DNA of 64,000 nt from positions 9,100,558 to 9,164,557 of the forward strand of contig JABAKD010000026.1 in the NCBI GenBank assembly GCA_012845835.1. The letters run 5' to 3'. Made by a program: the position numbers and the translations under genes. Position 1 is the stretch's first letter; every line of letters begins with the position of its first letter. The stretch comes from Undaria pinnatifida. Lineage: Eukaryota; Sar; Phaeophyceae; Laminariales; Alariaceae. Shown piece by piece: positions 19,101-31,990 of the stretch. The notes beneath the pieces are model-generated. The model worked only from the letters and a program-made list of their open reading frames with translations. It made no database searches and had not been told where the DNA came from.

Positions 19101-21365
19101 GCCGGTATGGCACGAATTCAACCGCGTGTTTGTTTCTGTTTCAGAGTACCGACAAATCAGAGCGCAAACGCCTCGCTACACGTCACGAGGTTGTTCTATA
19201 TCTAGACGGTTAAATTATTCCGCATGTTGCTTCCCGGAAGAGCGACACGTAGTTTCACAGTGCTGCAACAGTGTCAGTCCATGTTGCTACCTGATACGCT
19301 ACCGCGACAAAGGAATGACGACCCTTTGAATTGTTCGAGAACCTCGACTAAAACGCCTATATAAAATACGGTATCAGGTAAACTCAATAACAAACACACG
19401 AATATTGGCCATTATCGACTGCATGTATTCAAAGTGCTCGTATACTACGTACATGAAATGCTTCAGCACCTGTAGATCATTCAAGCCTTACAATATTTCC
19501 CATTCCCCCTGCTCATTGCTTTTACTACGGCATACAGATACCGCGTACCACAACACTCTGTACACGTGCATGATCAGGGCGGGCGGAGTTGAGGGGGCGA
19601 TCTAACAAAAAGAGACTTGAACATAGTCAATCCTATCATCAATCATTGTCAAGCAAAGCATGTCGGACTACAATATCATATCCATACTACAGTAGGCGTA
19701 ACAGGCACAAGAACAAATTATTGTATTTTGGGCGGTATACGCCCGAGCTAATGTTGGATCTTGGCATAGGCAGAGCTTGAACGAAACAAACATATATTAT
19801 GTATGGGAAAACACTTATTTCCATGTTGGCATCATGTCCAAATTGGCTTCTTGTTTCGTCCCCACCACACTATTTTCGTGGTCACACCTCGAAGCGTTTG
19901 ACCTATTGTCGTACGACTGCTGTCTCGTTGCTTTTCGATATCGGATTTCACGCTTAAATACCTTTGTTCGAGCGCTTGTTGTCTTTGAGGGGGGCCGTTC
20001 CTTACCCAACGACATCATTAGACCGAGTGTCCGTGCCGATTCTTCATCCTAGAGAGATATAACTTATGATGTGGTCACAGACTGTGAGACAGAGTTAACC
20101 AAACAATCGCAATTAATCAAGGTAGTATAAAGCAAGTGAAATGCTAGCGTACCGTGTACGAGAACACAACAAAACAGGCCAGACCATCAGAATAGAAGAA
20201 AATACAACGAACGGAGTCACTTTTAAAAATCGCAGTACGAGAAAAACACTGTTTTGTCAGTCTTTTTCATCGCCACTCCAAACAGTCGTTTTCCGTATAT
20301 ATTGGTCCACGATCCACGATCCATTATTCAGCACCGCATAATAAATACCCCACACTAATTCCGTGTACTTTATATTTATCCCCACAAACGAAACGTGGAT
20401 GCACTTCTAAAAGTAGGTGTGATTCTAAAGGTTGTGTGGTTGCAAGAATTGCGCTGGCTACTGACTGTTGTTGTTGCTGGTCAATGCATCGTGTGCGCCA
20501 ACATTTGATTGATGACAGTGTAAAAAATATAGGGATCTTCTTGAAAATATCATCTCGTGTTCGCCAGGAATTAACCGAGGATACAGCGTAATAGAGACGT
20601 TTTTGACAATATCTCTTGTGCACCTCAGCAATCGACGATATAGCAGTATAACAAAAATAGGGATCTCGTGGTACCTATCACTACGCTTACGCACGTCAGA
20701 CGCAAGTCAATCGGAAAAATTAAAATTATGAAATGACAAAGAAGAAAGAAAAGAGGCATTATATTCCGATTCAACATCACCCTGTGCCAAGCCGAAGCAG
20801 CTCATTGCTCATATCTGTTGTGGGCAATATACATGGCTGATATTATGCCGGGACATGGCGATTTGACAGCTCTTCTTACGTCCCGAATTGCTTTCTCGTG
20901 ACGCTCTGGGCACCAACTGTATAGATTAATCCCGAGGTTGAGCATTTGGTACGAATTGCAATGGCATGGTAGGTTTTTATCCTACGCGAGCAGTATGCAA
21001 GAAAACGCTCGAAAATATGAGCGAGCGAGCTTATAGGTTTCTGACCCAATAAGCGAATGAAATCGGGATTTTTCAGCGATTTTTTACGGTGCCGCATAAT
21101 CGACACCGAGGTGAATATTCGGGCAGCAAGTATTTTTTTCATGATTATTCGACCATTATGCCAGTGAGTCAAATACGGACTGGCATGGCCTAATTTCAGG
21201 CTTTTTTCCACGGTTGGTTATTATGCTTGATCTTAGTTCCACATATTATTATGTCGTTTTTCTTCGAACACCCCATTTTGTTTGAAATTAAGTGTGCTTA
21301 TAACCGGGGCCCCCTGAATCCTGAATGAAAATGGCTCTAATTCGTACATTTATATTGCGTTCAGT
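19101..21365. other. No gene seen
   Basis: AT-rich region with short frames on both strands and no recognisable domain. A loosely similar pair of segments occurs at about 20980-21060 and 21700-21815 (GCGAG.AGTATGC.AGAAA, GAGCTTAT, ACCAATAAG-like), on either side of the TTG microsatellite. Confidence 0.4.
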
Positions 21366-21577
<212 letters not shown>

Positions 21578-21889
21578 TCAAATGTTTTCTTATACTCATT
21601 TGAGCGTGCTTGCTCGGCACGCCAACTTGATATAGGCTCAAAATCGCTTTTTTGTGCGACCAATAAAGAAAAATACCTATTTGAATTGCGCTCGCATTGC
21701 ACACGTTTGCCGTATGCGAGAAGTATGCGAGAAACCCGAGGCGGTCGAAATAATTGTGAGCTTATTGGGTCAAAGCCTACCAGCCAATCACGAGAAGTCA
21801 GCCAATGAAGTCGGGGTTGACACGCCGTACGGGGAAGTATATCGACCTGGGAAATCTTCGTTATAGTTCTCGCGTTGTTAGAGCTGCAA
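21578..21889. other. No gene seen
   Basis: Flank of the microsatellite without a recognised feature. Confidence 0.4.
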
Positions 21890-22370
21890 AAGTTGTGAAG
21901 ATTTCTGAACCGGGGATGGGGCCCTATCTGCCCCGTGTGCGACGGAACTGCCCCCCATTGGTTGGTGAGCCTCTATCATCCTCCTACTAGGGTGGGGGGC
22001 CGCTGTGAAGCTCGAAACATTCAGTGATTCTAGCCAATGGAACTGGGGTTTCCGCACCGTGGGAGGCGGTGCCGACCCGAGAGAAAACGGTTTTCTTCCC
22101 CCGTTTGTCTAATATTTAGATATATCGAATAACCCCTGGACCGGGGATGGGATCCTATCGTCCCCGGGTGGAGCTGGCTCTATACTATACGAACCCCAGT
22201 CCCTTAGAGATTGGCCGGTCGGTGGCATTGGGGATTTCTACACTTTTCGGGGAGGTACCAATGCTGATGATATATCCGTGTCCGTTCCCGGGCTGTCGGA
22301 GTTGTATATATGCGAATGGATTATGATGCTGGGAATGGACCCTATCGTCCCCAGATGACGGTTACTTTAT
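21890..22370. repeat. Diverged copies of satellite R3
   Basis: CCGGGGATGGG.CCTATC followed by TCCCC and a GTG/GAG block recurs near 21912, 22141 and 22331. A GGGGTTTCCGCACCGTGGGA block lies between the first two. These are the landmarks of the 215-bp array at 52720-53900, so this is an older, partly eroded cluster. Confidence 0.65.
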
Positions 22371-23018
22371 GTACGATCTCCGGCCAATGAACGACCAGCA
22401 ATCAGAACAAAAGGCCATACCAGGTATAATATGTTTTTATTTTCGTCTAAAACTCGATCGAGCTTCAAATTCTTAACTCCCGAATTCATAGTTCAGTGCT
22501 ATCGCGTGCTACTACATACTAGTATTCCATCGACCAGACGAGAGTGGTCTACAGCAACAAGTAGCAGCATTACTATAATAGCATTCGAGGAATTGAATGG
22601 CGAAGGCAGCGGAACCGTGTTTCACGCCTAGAATGCCGTCAGCAAGTCCCTCCACGATAACTATACACAGAGACACGATCGGTCTGCGAGCCTCGGATCT
22701 AGATATTGTGGTATCATGCATGTAGTAGCAGAAGCTGGCTCAATGCGCGCCTGTCAGTTGCTACGTAGAGAACATGCAGCAAACTTTTGACCATCCCCCT
22801 GCTGGCCCTGGATGCTTGGCTGAGTCGTAACGTCAAGAAACGCACTCGAACCGTCTCTTCGCGGCCAGACTAGAGGCTCAGTCTGCGTAGGCTCGGATTT
22901 ACCCGATGAAAACATATATGATGAAGCTTAGAATCGGATTCACGCCAGAAACGGAGAAACGGAGGAAACGACAGAAGTAGTAAGTAGTCCACTGTAAGTT
23001 TATATCAACATCTTGGCA
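22371..23018. other. No gene seen
   Basis: Only short frames on both strands, with no domain. No RNA gene recognised. Confidence 0.4.
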
Positions 23019-23297
23019 TTACATTACGTTATACACGCGTAGACTATGTGTTGTGTGGTAAAGGTTTTTACTCTCTATCGAATATTGAATTGAACAAGTC
23101 GAAGTGCTGCCCTGCCCTACCCGGAGCATGGGTACCGGCATCCCATGCGCAGCTCTTGCACTTTGTATCGTCCTTCGCACAGCTGCACACACCAGCTGCA
23201 CACACACCTGCAATGCCGCCTCATTAAGCTGTTTTATGGGTGTGTGCCACCGCTTCCCCTCTACGTTTTCCAAGACAAATAGCAGGGCGACCTCCAT
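23019..23297 (-). CDS. Weak candidate reading frame, unknown
   Basis: A GC-richer island within AT-rich sequence carries a 92-codon minus-strand frame (start MEVALLFVLE, later VQLVCAAVRRTIQSAR). The + strand also reads openly for 80 codons (23104-23346). I recognise no domain and no splice boundaries. It could be the remnant of a host exon. Confidence 0.15.
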   Translation of the reverse strand: MEVALLFVLENVEGKRWHTPIKQLNEAALQVCVQLVCAAVRRTIQSARAAHGMPVPMLRVGQGSTSTCSIQYSIESKNLYHTTHSLRVYNVM

Positions 23298-23346
23298 TGC
23301 GGCTGCTATGCTGACTAACGCGCACAGCCGTGTTGCGGCGCTATAG

Positions 23347-23940
23347 CACGAGAAAATCCTTTCGTTTCCTGAACGTAATTGTCAACAATCACCAATCTTT
23401 AGTTGTTTGCTTGATCATGACAATGTTTGGGTTAATCAAATTATTACGGAAATTATCGTAAATATAATAAAATACTCATATTTTTAAAGCGTGGTTCATC
23501 ATTACTATTTTAGTTGATTCCCAAAACCCTACATGTAACTGTGCCCGGTTAGGTTGGGTTCAACCACTCTGTTCAAAGACAATGCAAATACATAAGAGGT
23601 CGTTCCAGATCTTGGGTAAACCGAACGGCGGAAATTCAATCGATTTCTGTGCATCTAAGAACAACCTTATATGGAGCACAGCAAATGTTTTCACAGAAGA
23701 GGATGTCTTCGCAACGCAGCAGATATGTAATGTTTTGTTCCTCCTGAATAACACAGCACAGCACAGTCGCATAGCGAACTGAAAGTTGCGGACCGGTGGT
23801 ACTTTTTCGGTGCACCTATTAGTTCGGACGCTCCTCGCTTGCAGACATAAGTGATTTCTGTGTTTGTTTAAAGCGTGACATGCAATCGGATGACCAAGTA
23901 CTTGGTACCTGGTATGCATGTCTATTACGTTTTGTTTTTT
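23347..23940. other. No gene seen
   Basis: AT-rich sequence with frames on both strands and no recognisable domain. Confidence 0.4.
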
Positions 23941-24270
23941 CATCCCATTTATTTTCTTCGCACTACTCTCGCCCTCCCTTCTGGAAGCATCTCAGATCCG
24001 GGGTCACATAGCAGGCCCTCCTTCACTCTCCCCACTACGGTACGTGCCTTCACATTTATCGTGAGAAATATTTAGCATTTTCTTTCCTCGTCGACTCGCG
24101 TCCAATTGTACCTACCCACGCTGCTAGGCACTGTCAGCAGTTGATCCTCTACTATCTTGTTTATTTTTTCATTTTCGCAAATAACGTCAAGTCTCACCAC
24201 GGAGGGAATCGAACTCACAGACCAACGCTAGTAGTATTCGAGGGTAGCCACTAGACCACCGGGGCGACCG
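23941..24270 (-). mobile_element. tRNA-headed SINE, copy 1
   Basis: On the minus strand the 5' end reads CGGTCGCCCCGGTGGTCTAG (A-box-like) and about 45 bases on GAGTTCGATTCCCTCCG (B-box-like), a tRNA-derived head with a polymerase III type internal promoter. The acceptor arm can nearly pair (GCCCCGG with CCGTGGT). A ~250-base body follows, ending near GCGAGAGTAGTGCG. The same head and body occur at 42511-42817 in the same orientation. Shared body landmarks (+ strand) are CGCACTACTCTCGC, CTCAGATCCGG, TCACATAGC.GGCC and CCTCGTCGACTC. No target duplication was found. Confidence 0.8.
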
Positions 24271-24913
24271 CCTCATTCTATCGTAAAAGCAAATGATATT
24301 GCAACGTTGTTGTGGGGTTGTCACCTGCCCCGTCTATGGAAAGCATTGGACAGAAAGCTTCAAAACCCCCCGCCGTAGCCGGCTGCAAGTACTACTTGGA
24401 GCTCTGACCTAACGGGTCAAGGTACTGTTTCCTCCCGCTTGTCACGGTATAGGCTTACCGTATCAACGCGTTGGCTTGGGATGTCTCTTAGCCTGTGTCC
24501 TCATCCCCGTGCATCCGCCCCCCTGTTCACCCAAGACATACAGTCTACCGTGGGTGCAAATTGTCAACCTTTCATAGGACGTATCAAATGACGCGCTAAG
24601 TAAAACAAGTGACTAGTTGAAATCGCCCATTCGAGAAGAGTTCGGCTGGTGACGTTTAAAAGGCGTTTATGATCACAATGACGTATCTCGCATTAAACAA
24701 AAACGAAATGCAACAGATAAATAAGACACAATTTCCATCAAAGTAACAACGGAAAGAGGAAAAAATGACAAACCGATATGCACGAACCAAAATATATGCC
24801 CTACATCGGCTCTCACAGAGGACCGTGCATGATAGTAGAAGTCCGCCACATGCCCTTCAAGCGTTGGCCTGTTTTTTCGTCGAGAATCTCCCGTCTCCTC
24901 CGGTTTGCAAAAC
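24271..24913. other. No gene seen
   Basis: Intergenic sequence between the SINE and the remnant of the vWF-D-like gene. No feature recognised. Confidence 0.4.
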
Positions 24914-24960
24914 GACGAAGCCGGCTCCCAGAGGGCCGTGGACGCTGGTAGTATCTGTCA
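24914..24960 (-). pseudogene. Fragment duplicating the 3' end of the vWF-D-like gene
   Basis: On the minus strand this reads VHGPLGAGFVVLQTG, closely matching the last residues of the neighbouring gene (VDGPLGTDFALLHQ). About 180 bases separate the two, so a second, decayed gene copy or a local duplication of the 3' end is likely. Confidence 0.5.
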
Positions 24961-25079
24961 GACGTTATCAAACTCTGGCCTTAGGGGCCTTACCTTATAT
25001 ATATATAACGTGCAATGGGTGTATATAGAAGCCAGGGTCTTCGCATCCCTCCGCGCAGACCCGGGAAACTCAGATCCCC

Positions 25080-26009
25080 TTACTGGTGTAACAGGGCGAA
25101 GTCGGTGCCCAGAGGGCCATCGACGCGGTAGTCCTCGACGGTGCCACGGAAAGCCTCGTACCCGTGCATGACGGCATGGCCGTTCTCGTCCATCACCGGA
25201 CGGGCTGTCGATCCCAGCAGTCCGGACAGCGACTCGTGCTCGGGCACCAACCCGTCTATCCCGACATTCATCTGCCAGAACTCCATCTCCGGCAAGACAC
25301 GCCCGTCCCAGTTTAGCTCGCCATTGCCCTGGTAGTTCGTACCGACGTTGAGGCGCAGCGTGACCGCGGCAGTGGCGATTTTGAAGACGGCGTAGGATGA
25401 CTGCACGTTTGCGAGTCCATGCTGGTCAACGTATCGTGCGCACCAATCAGGAGCCGCCATCGACTCCAACCGCAGCACCCAGTCCTCGAATGTCTCCTCA
25501 ATGAACAGCTCCCGCTTGCCTTGCAGCATCTCCTCGTAAAAGCGGGCCCAGATCTTGTCTCCGCCAAACTGACGGCACTCTACGGGAAGGTTAGATGCCG
25601 ACATGGTGATACTCTCCGCCACTTGCTCCAGCCTCATGGGGCGAGATATGTTTGCATCCTCCAACCCGTCCACGAGAGCACGTAGTCCACCGTTCGCCAG
25701 GCAAGGTTGGACTCCTGGAGGGCAACCGTCGGTGTCCACATCGTACGGGTTCTTGACCTCGATGACGAGTGAATGTCCCGCGGAGAGCAAACTTACGCCC
25801 GTGATTAGCTGGCGGTCAGGGAACTCTTCAGGCAGGGGAGCAGTGGTGCGGAGGTTCACGTGAAAGTCAGCTTCCTCGTCTTTGATGAGGCTGTACCAGC
25901 CGCCGTCGACCCCGGACCAGTCGAACGTCTGCCCACGAAGACCTCGCATGTGCGGATCACCGCACGCGTTGCTTCCATCATTGCACTCTGAAGGCGTTGG
26001 TTTGTACAT
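25080..26009 (-). CDS. GDPH-motif vWF-type-D-like protein, 3' exon
   Basis: The 309-codon minus-strand frame is the best single open frame in the window and ends at a TAA (25080-25082). Near its start it reads NACGDPHMRGLRGQTFDWSG (GDPH at residues 17-20), then GGWYSLIKDE. A GDPH turn followed by a Phe-Asp strand is how von Willebrand factor type D domains and related extracellular proteins begin. Cysteines occur in CPPGVQPC, ECRQF and WCARY. No membrane segment is seen. The first Met (26009) is probably not the true start: the minus strand has a CCTTCAG acceptor ending at 25988, so the exon may begin at 25987 and the signal peptide lie in an exon I could not find upstream. The function is unknown; a secreted or wall-associated role is inference. 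Confidence 0.75.
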   Translation of the reverse strand: MYKPTPSECNDGSNACGDPHMRGLRGQTFDWSGVDGGWYSLIKDEEADFHVNLRTTAPLPEEFPDRQLITGVSLLSAGHSLVIEVKNPYDVDTDGCPPGVQPCLANGGLRALVDGLEDANISRPMRLEQVAESITMSASNLPVECRQFGGDKIWARFYEEMLQGKRELFIEETFEDWVLRLESMAAPDWCARYVDQHGLANVQSSYAVFKIATAAVTLRLNVGTNYQGNGELNWDGRVLPEMEFWQMNVGIDGLVPEHESLSGLLGSTARPVMDENGHAVMHGYEAFRGTVEDYRVDGPLGTDFALLHQ

Positions 26010-27517
26010 GTGGGCATGAAAACGGGTGTTTAATAGAACGAAACACGCGTTAGTTGACGTTGAGGGGCCGGCACGCGGTATTGATTGTTAGTCTGCACAC
26101 TTCGGTAAATACCGAGAAGCTCCTCCTGGAAACGACAAACAAGACGGATTGACACGGCACTGAGGTGGATTGAACCTCCCGTTTCGTCGATTTCAAAAGC
26201 GAGTAAAACATGGAAACCTGTTGTTGCGTGATATTGGTATCAGGACACAAAACACATGAACTCATATTTAAGGACTGCTTCGAGACTGTATTGATCTGTA
26301 ATGCATGGGGGATACCAATGCCTTTTGTTTGTTCACATTACGAACTAACCCGGGTCTACAAATGACTCCGCCACCTGTAGGGGCGTGGGGGCGGTGACGC
26401 GGCAAAACCGTGAGATATGGACGATCTGTCGACAATATTCACGAGTATGCGCAAACTGGCACCTTGCACCTGCGGGATGACTGATATGCCATACCGAAGT
26501 ACGTATATCAGTAAAAAAACACTTCAGAAGCTTTCCGCGTTGAGGCGCATCGATTAAGGCCTGGAAGGGACATTATAAGAAGGTGCTATCGAGTAGCGGC
26601 TCATAGGCGTTGCGCCAAAAAAATCATCAGCTTGGAAATAGAGCAAAGCTAGTTGACGCTGAGATCCACTGTTCTCGGATTTTGATGTATATACCAGGCA
26701 CCATGCTTCAATACCCGCTTTCGGGCGATTTTGGGCACAAATACGTGAATGACTCAAACGGGAACGCAGGCACGTATTTTATTTGGCCGAACGTTGTCGG
26801 GTACGATATCATAGCAGTTCAAAGGACCCGCGAAACACTCGGGGATACCAAGTCCCGTGTCAACATCAACCCAAAATAATACACTTGTACTTACACGTCT
26901 TAAGCGCTGTTCGCATGTCAAATTGTGCACAAGAGTAATCCCGTCGGTACGATCCAAATCGAGACTTTGCTTTTCTTATTATAGCAGGAAGTCACGTAGC
27001 CATATCTAATTGGTATAATTGTGTTGGGATCTAGTGTACTCTAGACCTGTGAGGACGTCGGTTGTTTGATGTTATTTTTACCTAATAATTAATGTGGTCT
27101 TGGGATCTGCCATGTGGAAAGACGAAAATAAAATCAAACCGTGTTCGGGAACATTAAACATTCGCGTTAAAACAAATACCTTGATTTCCATTTTCATACT
27201 GATTATATTTACATTTTTTCTCTGTCATGCTCGGTGTGATATCATAGAATTTCCGATCGCGCTCGGTCATATGTCGTTAATGTTGGAATTAATGTTTCAG
27301 CGGGGCGGCGTAACCTGCATAACCTGGTGTATCTGCCATACTGCTCCATTGTCAATACTTATACAATCAAGTTCAAATACTATGAGCTCCTTTCCCTACC
27401 TTCCCAGCCCAATTCTCGGAGATGGCCGAATATCTCCGCAAAGTCGTTCTTGACGCAGAAGCGACAGAAATACCACACCTACCATGTCGCACACACAAAC
27501 TCAACCGCAACTAAAAA
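26010..27517. other. No gene seen; upstream of the vWF-D-like gene
   Basis: Should contain the promoter and any 5' exon of the minus-strand gene, but none could be fixed. The + strand frame 27094-27453 holds a hydrophobic stretch but no known domain. Confidence 0.4.
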
Positions 27518-29660
27518 ATGGAACATGGGATGCGAGGAAGCATACCCGAAAATTCACACGACGTATTAATCGGGGCAAAATCCACGTGGAAGACGCTCGG
27601 GGCAGCGCGCACGAATCTGCGAGGGGTGAATAACGCAGGATTACACGCCTACTTCGAACAGCCCTTTGCTGAAACGGAGAGAATCCTCGCTGACAACTAT
27701 CACCGGGGTTTCTACAAGCACCTGAGGGGCACAAAGGGGTTGAACGGTCGAAAGGCGAGCGCGGAGAAATCACCATGCACGAGGATGCGACGCTGATAAA
27801 GCACCAGGTGCGCACTCGTGATCGATAGGCGTGGCATATCGGTACCCTCCTGAATACGAGATCACATAAACTTGATCCAACCATCAGCGACTCATGCCAA
27901 CAACGATCGTTAGCACCATCCCTTGGAGGTGAACCGACCATGGGTCACATGACAGCGGTAATATGGGGTGTGCCAAACTGGAGGGTGTTGGGAGCAGACT
28001 CCCTGCCAGACGAGTTGCTAAACTTGATTACACCGAATTTATCCGCACTCCCACAACCCGTTTGTCAATGTGTGGAGGACTGAAGGCATCTCTCAACAGT
28101 GGAAAGGTGCAACCATTAAGGTCCTTTACAAAACGATGGTTCGCTTTGACTGCAACAACTTCCGAGAGATTTCGCTCTTTGCCCATCCAGTTAAATCACT
28201 ATGTATTGACGATGGTCGCGTCCCGCCTCAGCCAAAACTGCGAGGCCAACGGGATACTCCCCAAAACACACGGCGGCTTTCGCCCCACGCGATCAGCAGC
28301 GGACATGCTGTTCGTCTTGGGCCGACTGCAAGAACTCGGACGAGCAATTAGAAGTCTTCTGTGCATGTGCTTCATCGATCTCCAGAAACAAAATGACTTT
28401 GTCGACCGACAGCTGTTGTGGGTGGTGCCCGCACGCTGTGGCGTACCAGAGAAGATGCTGACCGTTATCAGTTCCACGAAGGCATGCCAGCTCGTGTGGA
28501 TTAGGATGAGAGTTAGCACCGTGAATGGTTTGGTATTTCTCAGGGACTTTTGCATGAGTGTGTATCATATCCCTTATTTTCAAAAAAAATTCGCCGCTGC
28601 GATACATCCCGTTCTGGTACCCTTCACTGAGGACCCAGACGCTGCTTGGTTCATCTCGAGGACGATCTCCGGAAAAACCTGGTAAGGTTGAACGACTTGC
28701 ATGTATGCAGATGTCAATTTTGGGGTGCGCTGTACGCCGACGATGATGACATTGTGCCTAAGTCGGTGGAAAGCTTTGCGAAGATGATGACCGTCATTGT
28801 GACCTTTATCGGAGCAGTAGGTCTCACCGTGTCCTAAACGAAAACGGACACCATGCTGCTGCGGACAACCAACCGGGCACTCCGGACCTCACCGCTCGTC
28901 GTTAAAGAAGCGGGCCAGCGATATACATAGACGATGCAGTTTGTGTACTTGGGCGGTGTTGCCGACACAAGCGCCGATATCATCCTAGAAAGCCAACAAT
29001 ATGTCCGACTCGCATGGTCATGCCACAATCGATTCAAAGGGGAGCCGCACTATATTGGAGGATGCCCCTTTCACACTAAAGGTGCGTCTGCTAAATGTCG
29101 AGATGATGCACGCCCTGATGTACGGGTGTGTGACTTAGAGTTGCGTCCGTGAGCATTTCGCTGAACGCCGAACGGCACACTACAACCTCCTCCTACGGAT
29201 CATAGTGGCTTCCAGCGCCGACGTCGCACGGACCTCATCATGTCGTACGTACAGGTCGCCAAGGGGGCACCATATGATAGCGTTGAGATGATCATCCGCA
29301 AGCGACGCCTCCTCTTCGCGGGGGCCGTAAAACGGGCGACATATGAGCGGCTGACCCGTCTGGTGATATTGGAGACGGTAGAACACGGGACCAGGCGGAC
29401 CAGAAACGAACTGGGCCCAATATCTAGTCAATGATGCCAGGGTATTCCAAGCCACCGAGCGATTTACAGATAGCCGCCCTTCGCTGTTCGGAGAAGAGAC
29501 GATGCTGTGGCAGGAGGAGGCTAAATAGAGTGGAAAAAGTGCCGGGCGGTCGTCCATTCGGTAGGCAGCTTGTGATAAAATACCACACGGGCAAGGCGGA
29601 GAAGAGCTGGCTACGCCACGCAGCAGAGGACGCCAAGAGCAGCGGCAAGGGCTAACTGGG
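27518..29660 (+). pseudogene. 5'-truncated non-LTR retrotransposon (LINE, jockey-like) ORF2
   Basis: Fragments of one LINE reverse transcriptase polyprotein appear in order in different frames. 27518-27796 reads AGLHAYFEQPFAETERILAD, the linker before the polymerase. 27963-28685 holds NGILPKTHGGFRPTRSAADM and CMCFIDLQKQNDFVDRQLLW, the finger and palm motifs (usually FIDLQKAYDSVDR). The catalytic YADD is at 28733-28744 (YADDDDIV). FVYLGGVADTSADI follows at about 28937, and the C-terminal MIIRKRRLLFAGAVKR near 29290. I see no endonuclease upstream, so the copy is 5'-truncated, as LINE copies often are. Many frameshifts make it dead. The 3' end is not delimited by a poly-A tail. Confidence 0.88.
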
Positions 29661-31814
29661 GGACGGGGGGGCGGGGGGGCAGCCGTACTGCTACATCTGT
29701 CGACGATTTCAGAACCGAAAATGTAAATCGTGTGGCGAGCCCTGAACTCCCCAGTGAGTGGTTGGTTTGATTTATTCTGATTGATTGCAACGGGAGAAGC
29801 GCGAAAGCGGAAGTACTGAGACACTTGTTAGTCTCTTGCTTGCTTGTTTTTTCTTTCGTGTTTTTCTTTGTTTAGCCTCTTAGTGATATGTTTTACCTCC
29901 GCACCGGCCTTTTGCCGGTATTTTCTTCCCTTCTTCGATCATTTCGTCCGTGCAGCGTATATCGGTGCCTATTCATCATGTACATTGTTCTTCTTCATCG
30001 TGTTATTGTCGTTTGTCCAATACCTGGACTTACGTCATCCACTCCGTGAGTATAATGACCTGCCTGAACCGCTCATGCTTACCGACGTTTCGTTTGATTG
30101 TCTCCTCGGAAGTACAATATTTCTTATCACCATCTATCTGTCCTAGAATTTCAAATCCTGAATCCTTCAGCCAAAACAAACAACTGATTATTTATCGTTC
30201 TCTTTCAGAATGTACAAAATAATCCTCCTCTTTGTTTTGTATCTTTCGAACTTGGTTGTTGTTTTTCTTTTCCCCTGAGACGTTGGAGGGAGTCTCCGCT
30301 GGCGTAACCTGCTACCGAGAGCGCAGATGGTCTCCACACGTTTTCACTTGTACCGCTATACTCCATGTTCATAGCAATATTACTCCGTGTAATAGTTCTA
30401 TTATTCCCTTCCCTGGTCCCCTCTTCTGGGGCCTACTATACGGTCAAGGATGACCGAGTTCATCAAATGGTCCCCGATCATTCCAACTTCTACAAATCCG
30501 AGGTCGTCCGCTACCGTTGCGGTTTGACCCAGACCGTATGCTGGCCTGGTTGTCTCAGAGAACCCATTCCTACTGTCGCAAGTTTTCGTGACACCTGACT
30601 CGGGTCCTCCGTATTGTTACGCGTGTATACCATGTACGCGTCGGATTTCCATTGTCCTTTCCTCTGAATATCTCATTCCGGCATTACCCCCTCAATTCGA
30701 GGAGAATGCAGTGAGAATTCCTTCTGCTTTTACCCCGTCTCCAAAACGATATATCTAAACGAATTTATCGCTTGCCGTATTGCCGAGGTTCGACGTTCCC
30801 CTTACACCGGTACGAGAACACAGGGTTGTGTTCAGGGAGCATGGAGTAGCACGACAACAATTCCATCATAAGAGTTACAGCGGCTCCGTCCGATCGCATT
30901 ATTGCCAAACGCGTTCCGTTCACCTCGTCACGTGTTTTAACCGCTATGCTTCCCACCTCGGCACGTGTCCGCGGAACCGGATCTCTACCCTATGTGATTG
31001 CCGGCATTTTAAACAGTCCACCTGATTGTTGCCGTCGTAACACACTCCGTCGATCCGTGGTAAGCAGTGGGTTGGGTGCACCGGGCCTCCGCCCCAAGCG
31101 AACACCTCGTCCGAACGAGCAAGAAAATAGCCCATTCCTACACATAACCGCAACACCCGACCCCCCTATCGTCGTCCGGGTATAATATGTTCCTCCTGAA
31201 GCAACAAATCCCACGACACCGGACGGTGCACCCTACGAGGCGTGCCCGTGGCAGCGTGTGTACAGTCGATTCCTTGCAGCGTGCGTTTGACGAATGGCAT
31301 TTGTGTTTGAAACTCAAACCCTACAGCTCACCTATGAAATAGTTACATTGCAGCTAGTTTACTTGAAATTGCCCCGGCCTGGTTGCCTTACGATGCACTA
31401 CTCCAGCCGGCAAAATCGGCTAAAGTGAGCTCGTTGATTCCCTCGTCCACGTCCGAATTAAGGTGCTGGTGCCTTTCCATTAGCCTGCAAAATTTTGTCC
31501 AAGATGCGAAACCTGACGCGTACGTGCACTCAGACGATCGCGCAAAAGAGTTTCGGACGCACTGGAGGCCAATACCTTGGAACAAAGCGCGTCCCCCGCT
31601 GGTCCCAGCACCTTCTCCTGCCAGTAAATATCGGGTCGCAGCCCCTGTGCCGGTCTTCGTTACATACAACTGGCCGCGTGTCCATATGATACTTTGTATG
31701 ATATATCTTGGTATATATACTATGTGGACGACTGGACGGTACCTGATCTGGTCTATGTATGCACGAAACATTGTCCATACATTAATAGCGGGTGTATCGT
31801 GCTCGGTTCCCAGG
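29661..31814. other. No gene seen
   Basis: Moderately AT-rich sequence with short frames on both strands, including overlapping frames at 31383-31894 that run into the pogo element end. No domain, RNA gene or clear repeat recognised. Confidence 0.4.
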
Positions 31815-31829
31815 TACAGTAGTGGGCCC

Positions 31830-31990
31830 CTTTGAATAGTGCAACCGCCCGATATAGTGCAGGTAAAATCTCTGCGCACAGACGGCGCCCTCAATAGTGC
31901 AGGATCCTCAATAGTGCAGGATCTGCACTATTGAGGCAGATACCCGATATAGTGCATGTTGGGCACCGCGGTGCCCCGCAATTGTGCAGG
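31830..31990. promoter_or_regulatory. Left subterminal repeat cluster of the pogo element
   Basis: ATAGTGCA(G/A) motifs occur near 31834, 31852, 31892, 31910 and 31950 in alternating orientation. The pair AATAGTGCAG / CTGCACTATT near 31910-31935 is palindromic. Such subterminal arrays usually bind the transposase; that role is inferred here. Confidence 0.7.

Noticed and set aside
24185-24270. Functional tRNA gene on the minus strand
   Set aside because: The head is part of a ~330-base repeat found twice, the acceptor and anticodon arms mispair, and the second copy has a damaged A-box. SINE is the better reading.
31383-31894. 150- and 168-codon frames on opposite strands
   Set aside because: They overlap each other and run into the pogo element terminus. 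No domain was seen.
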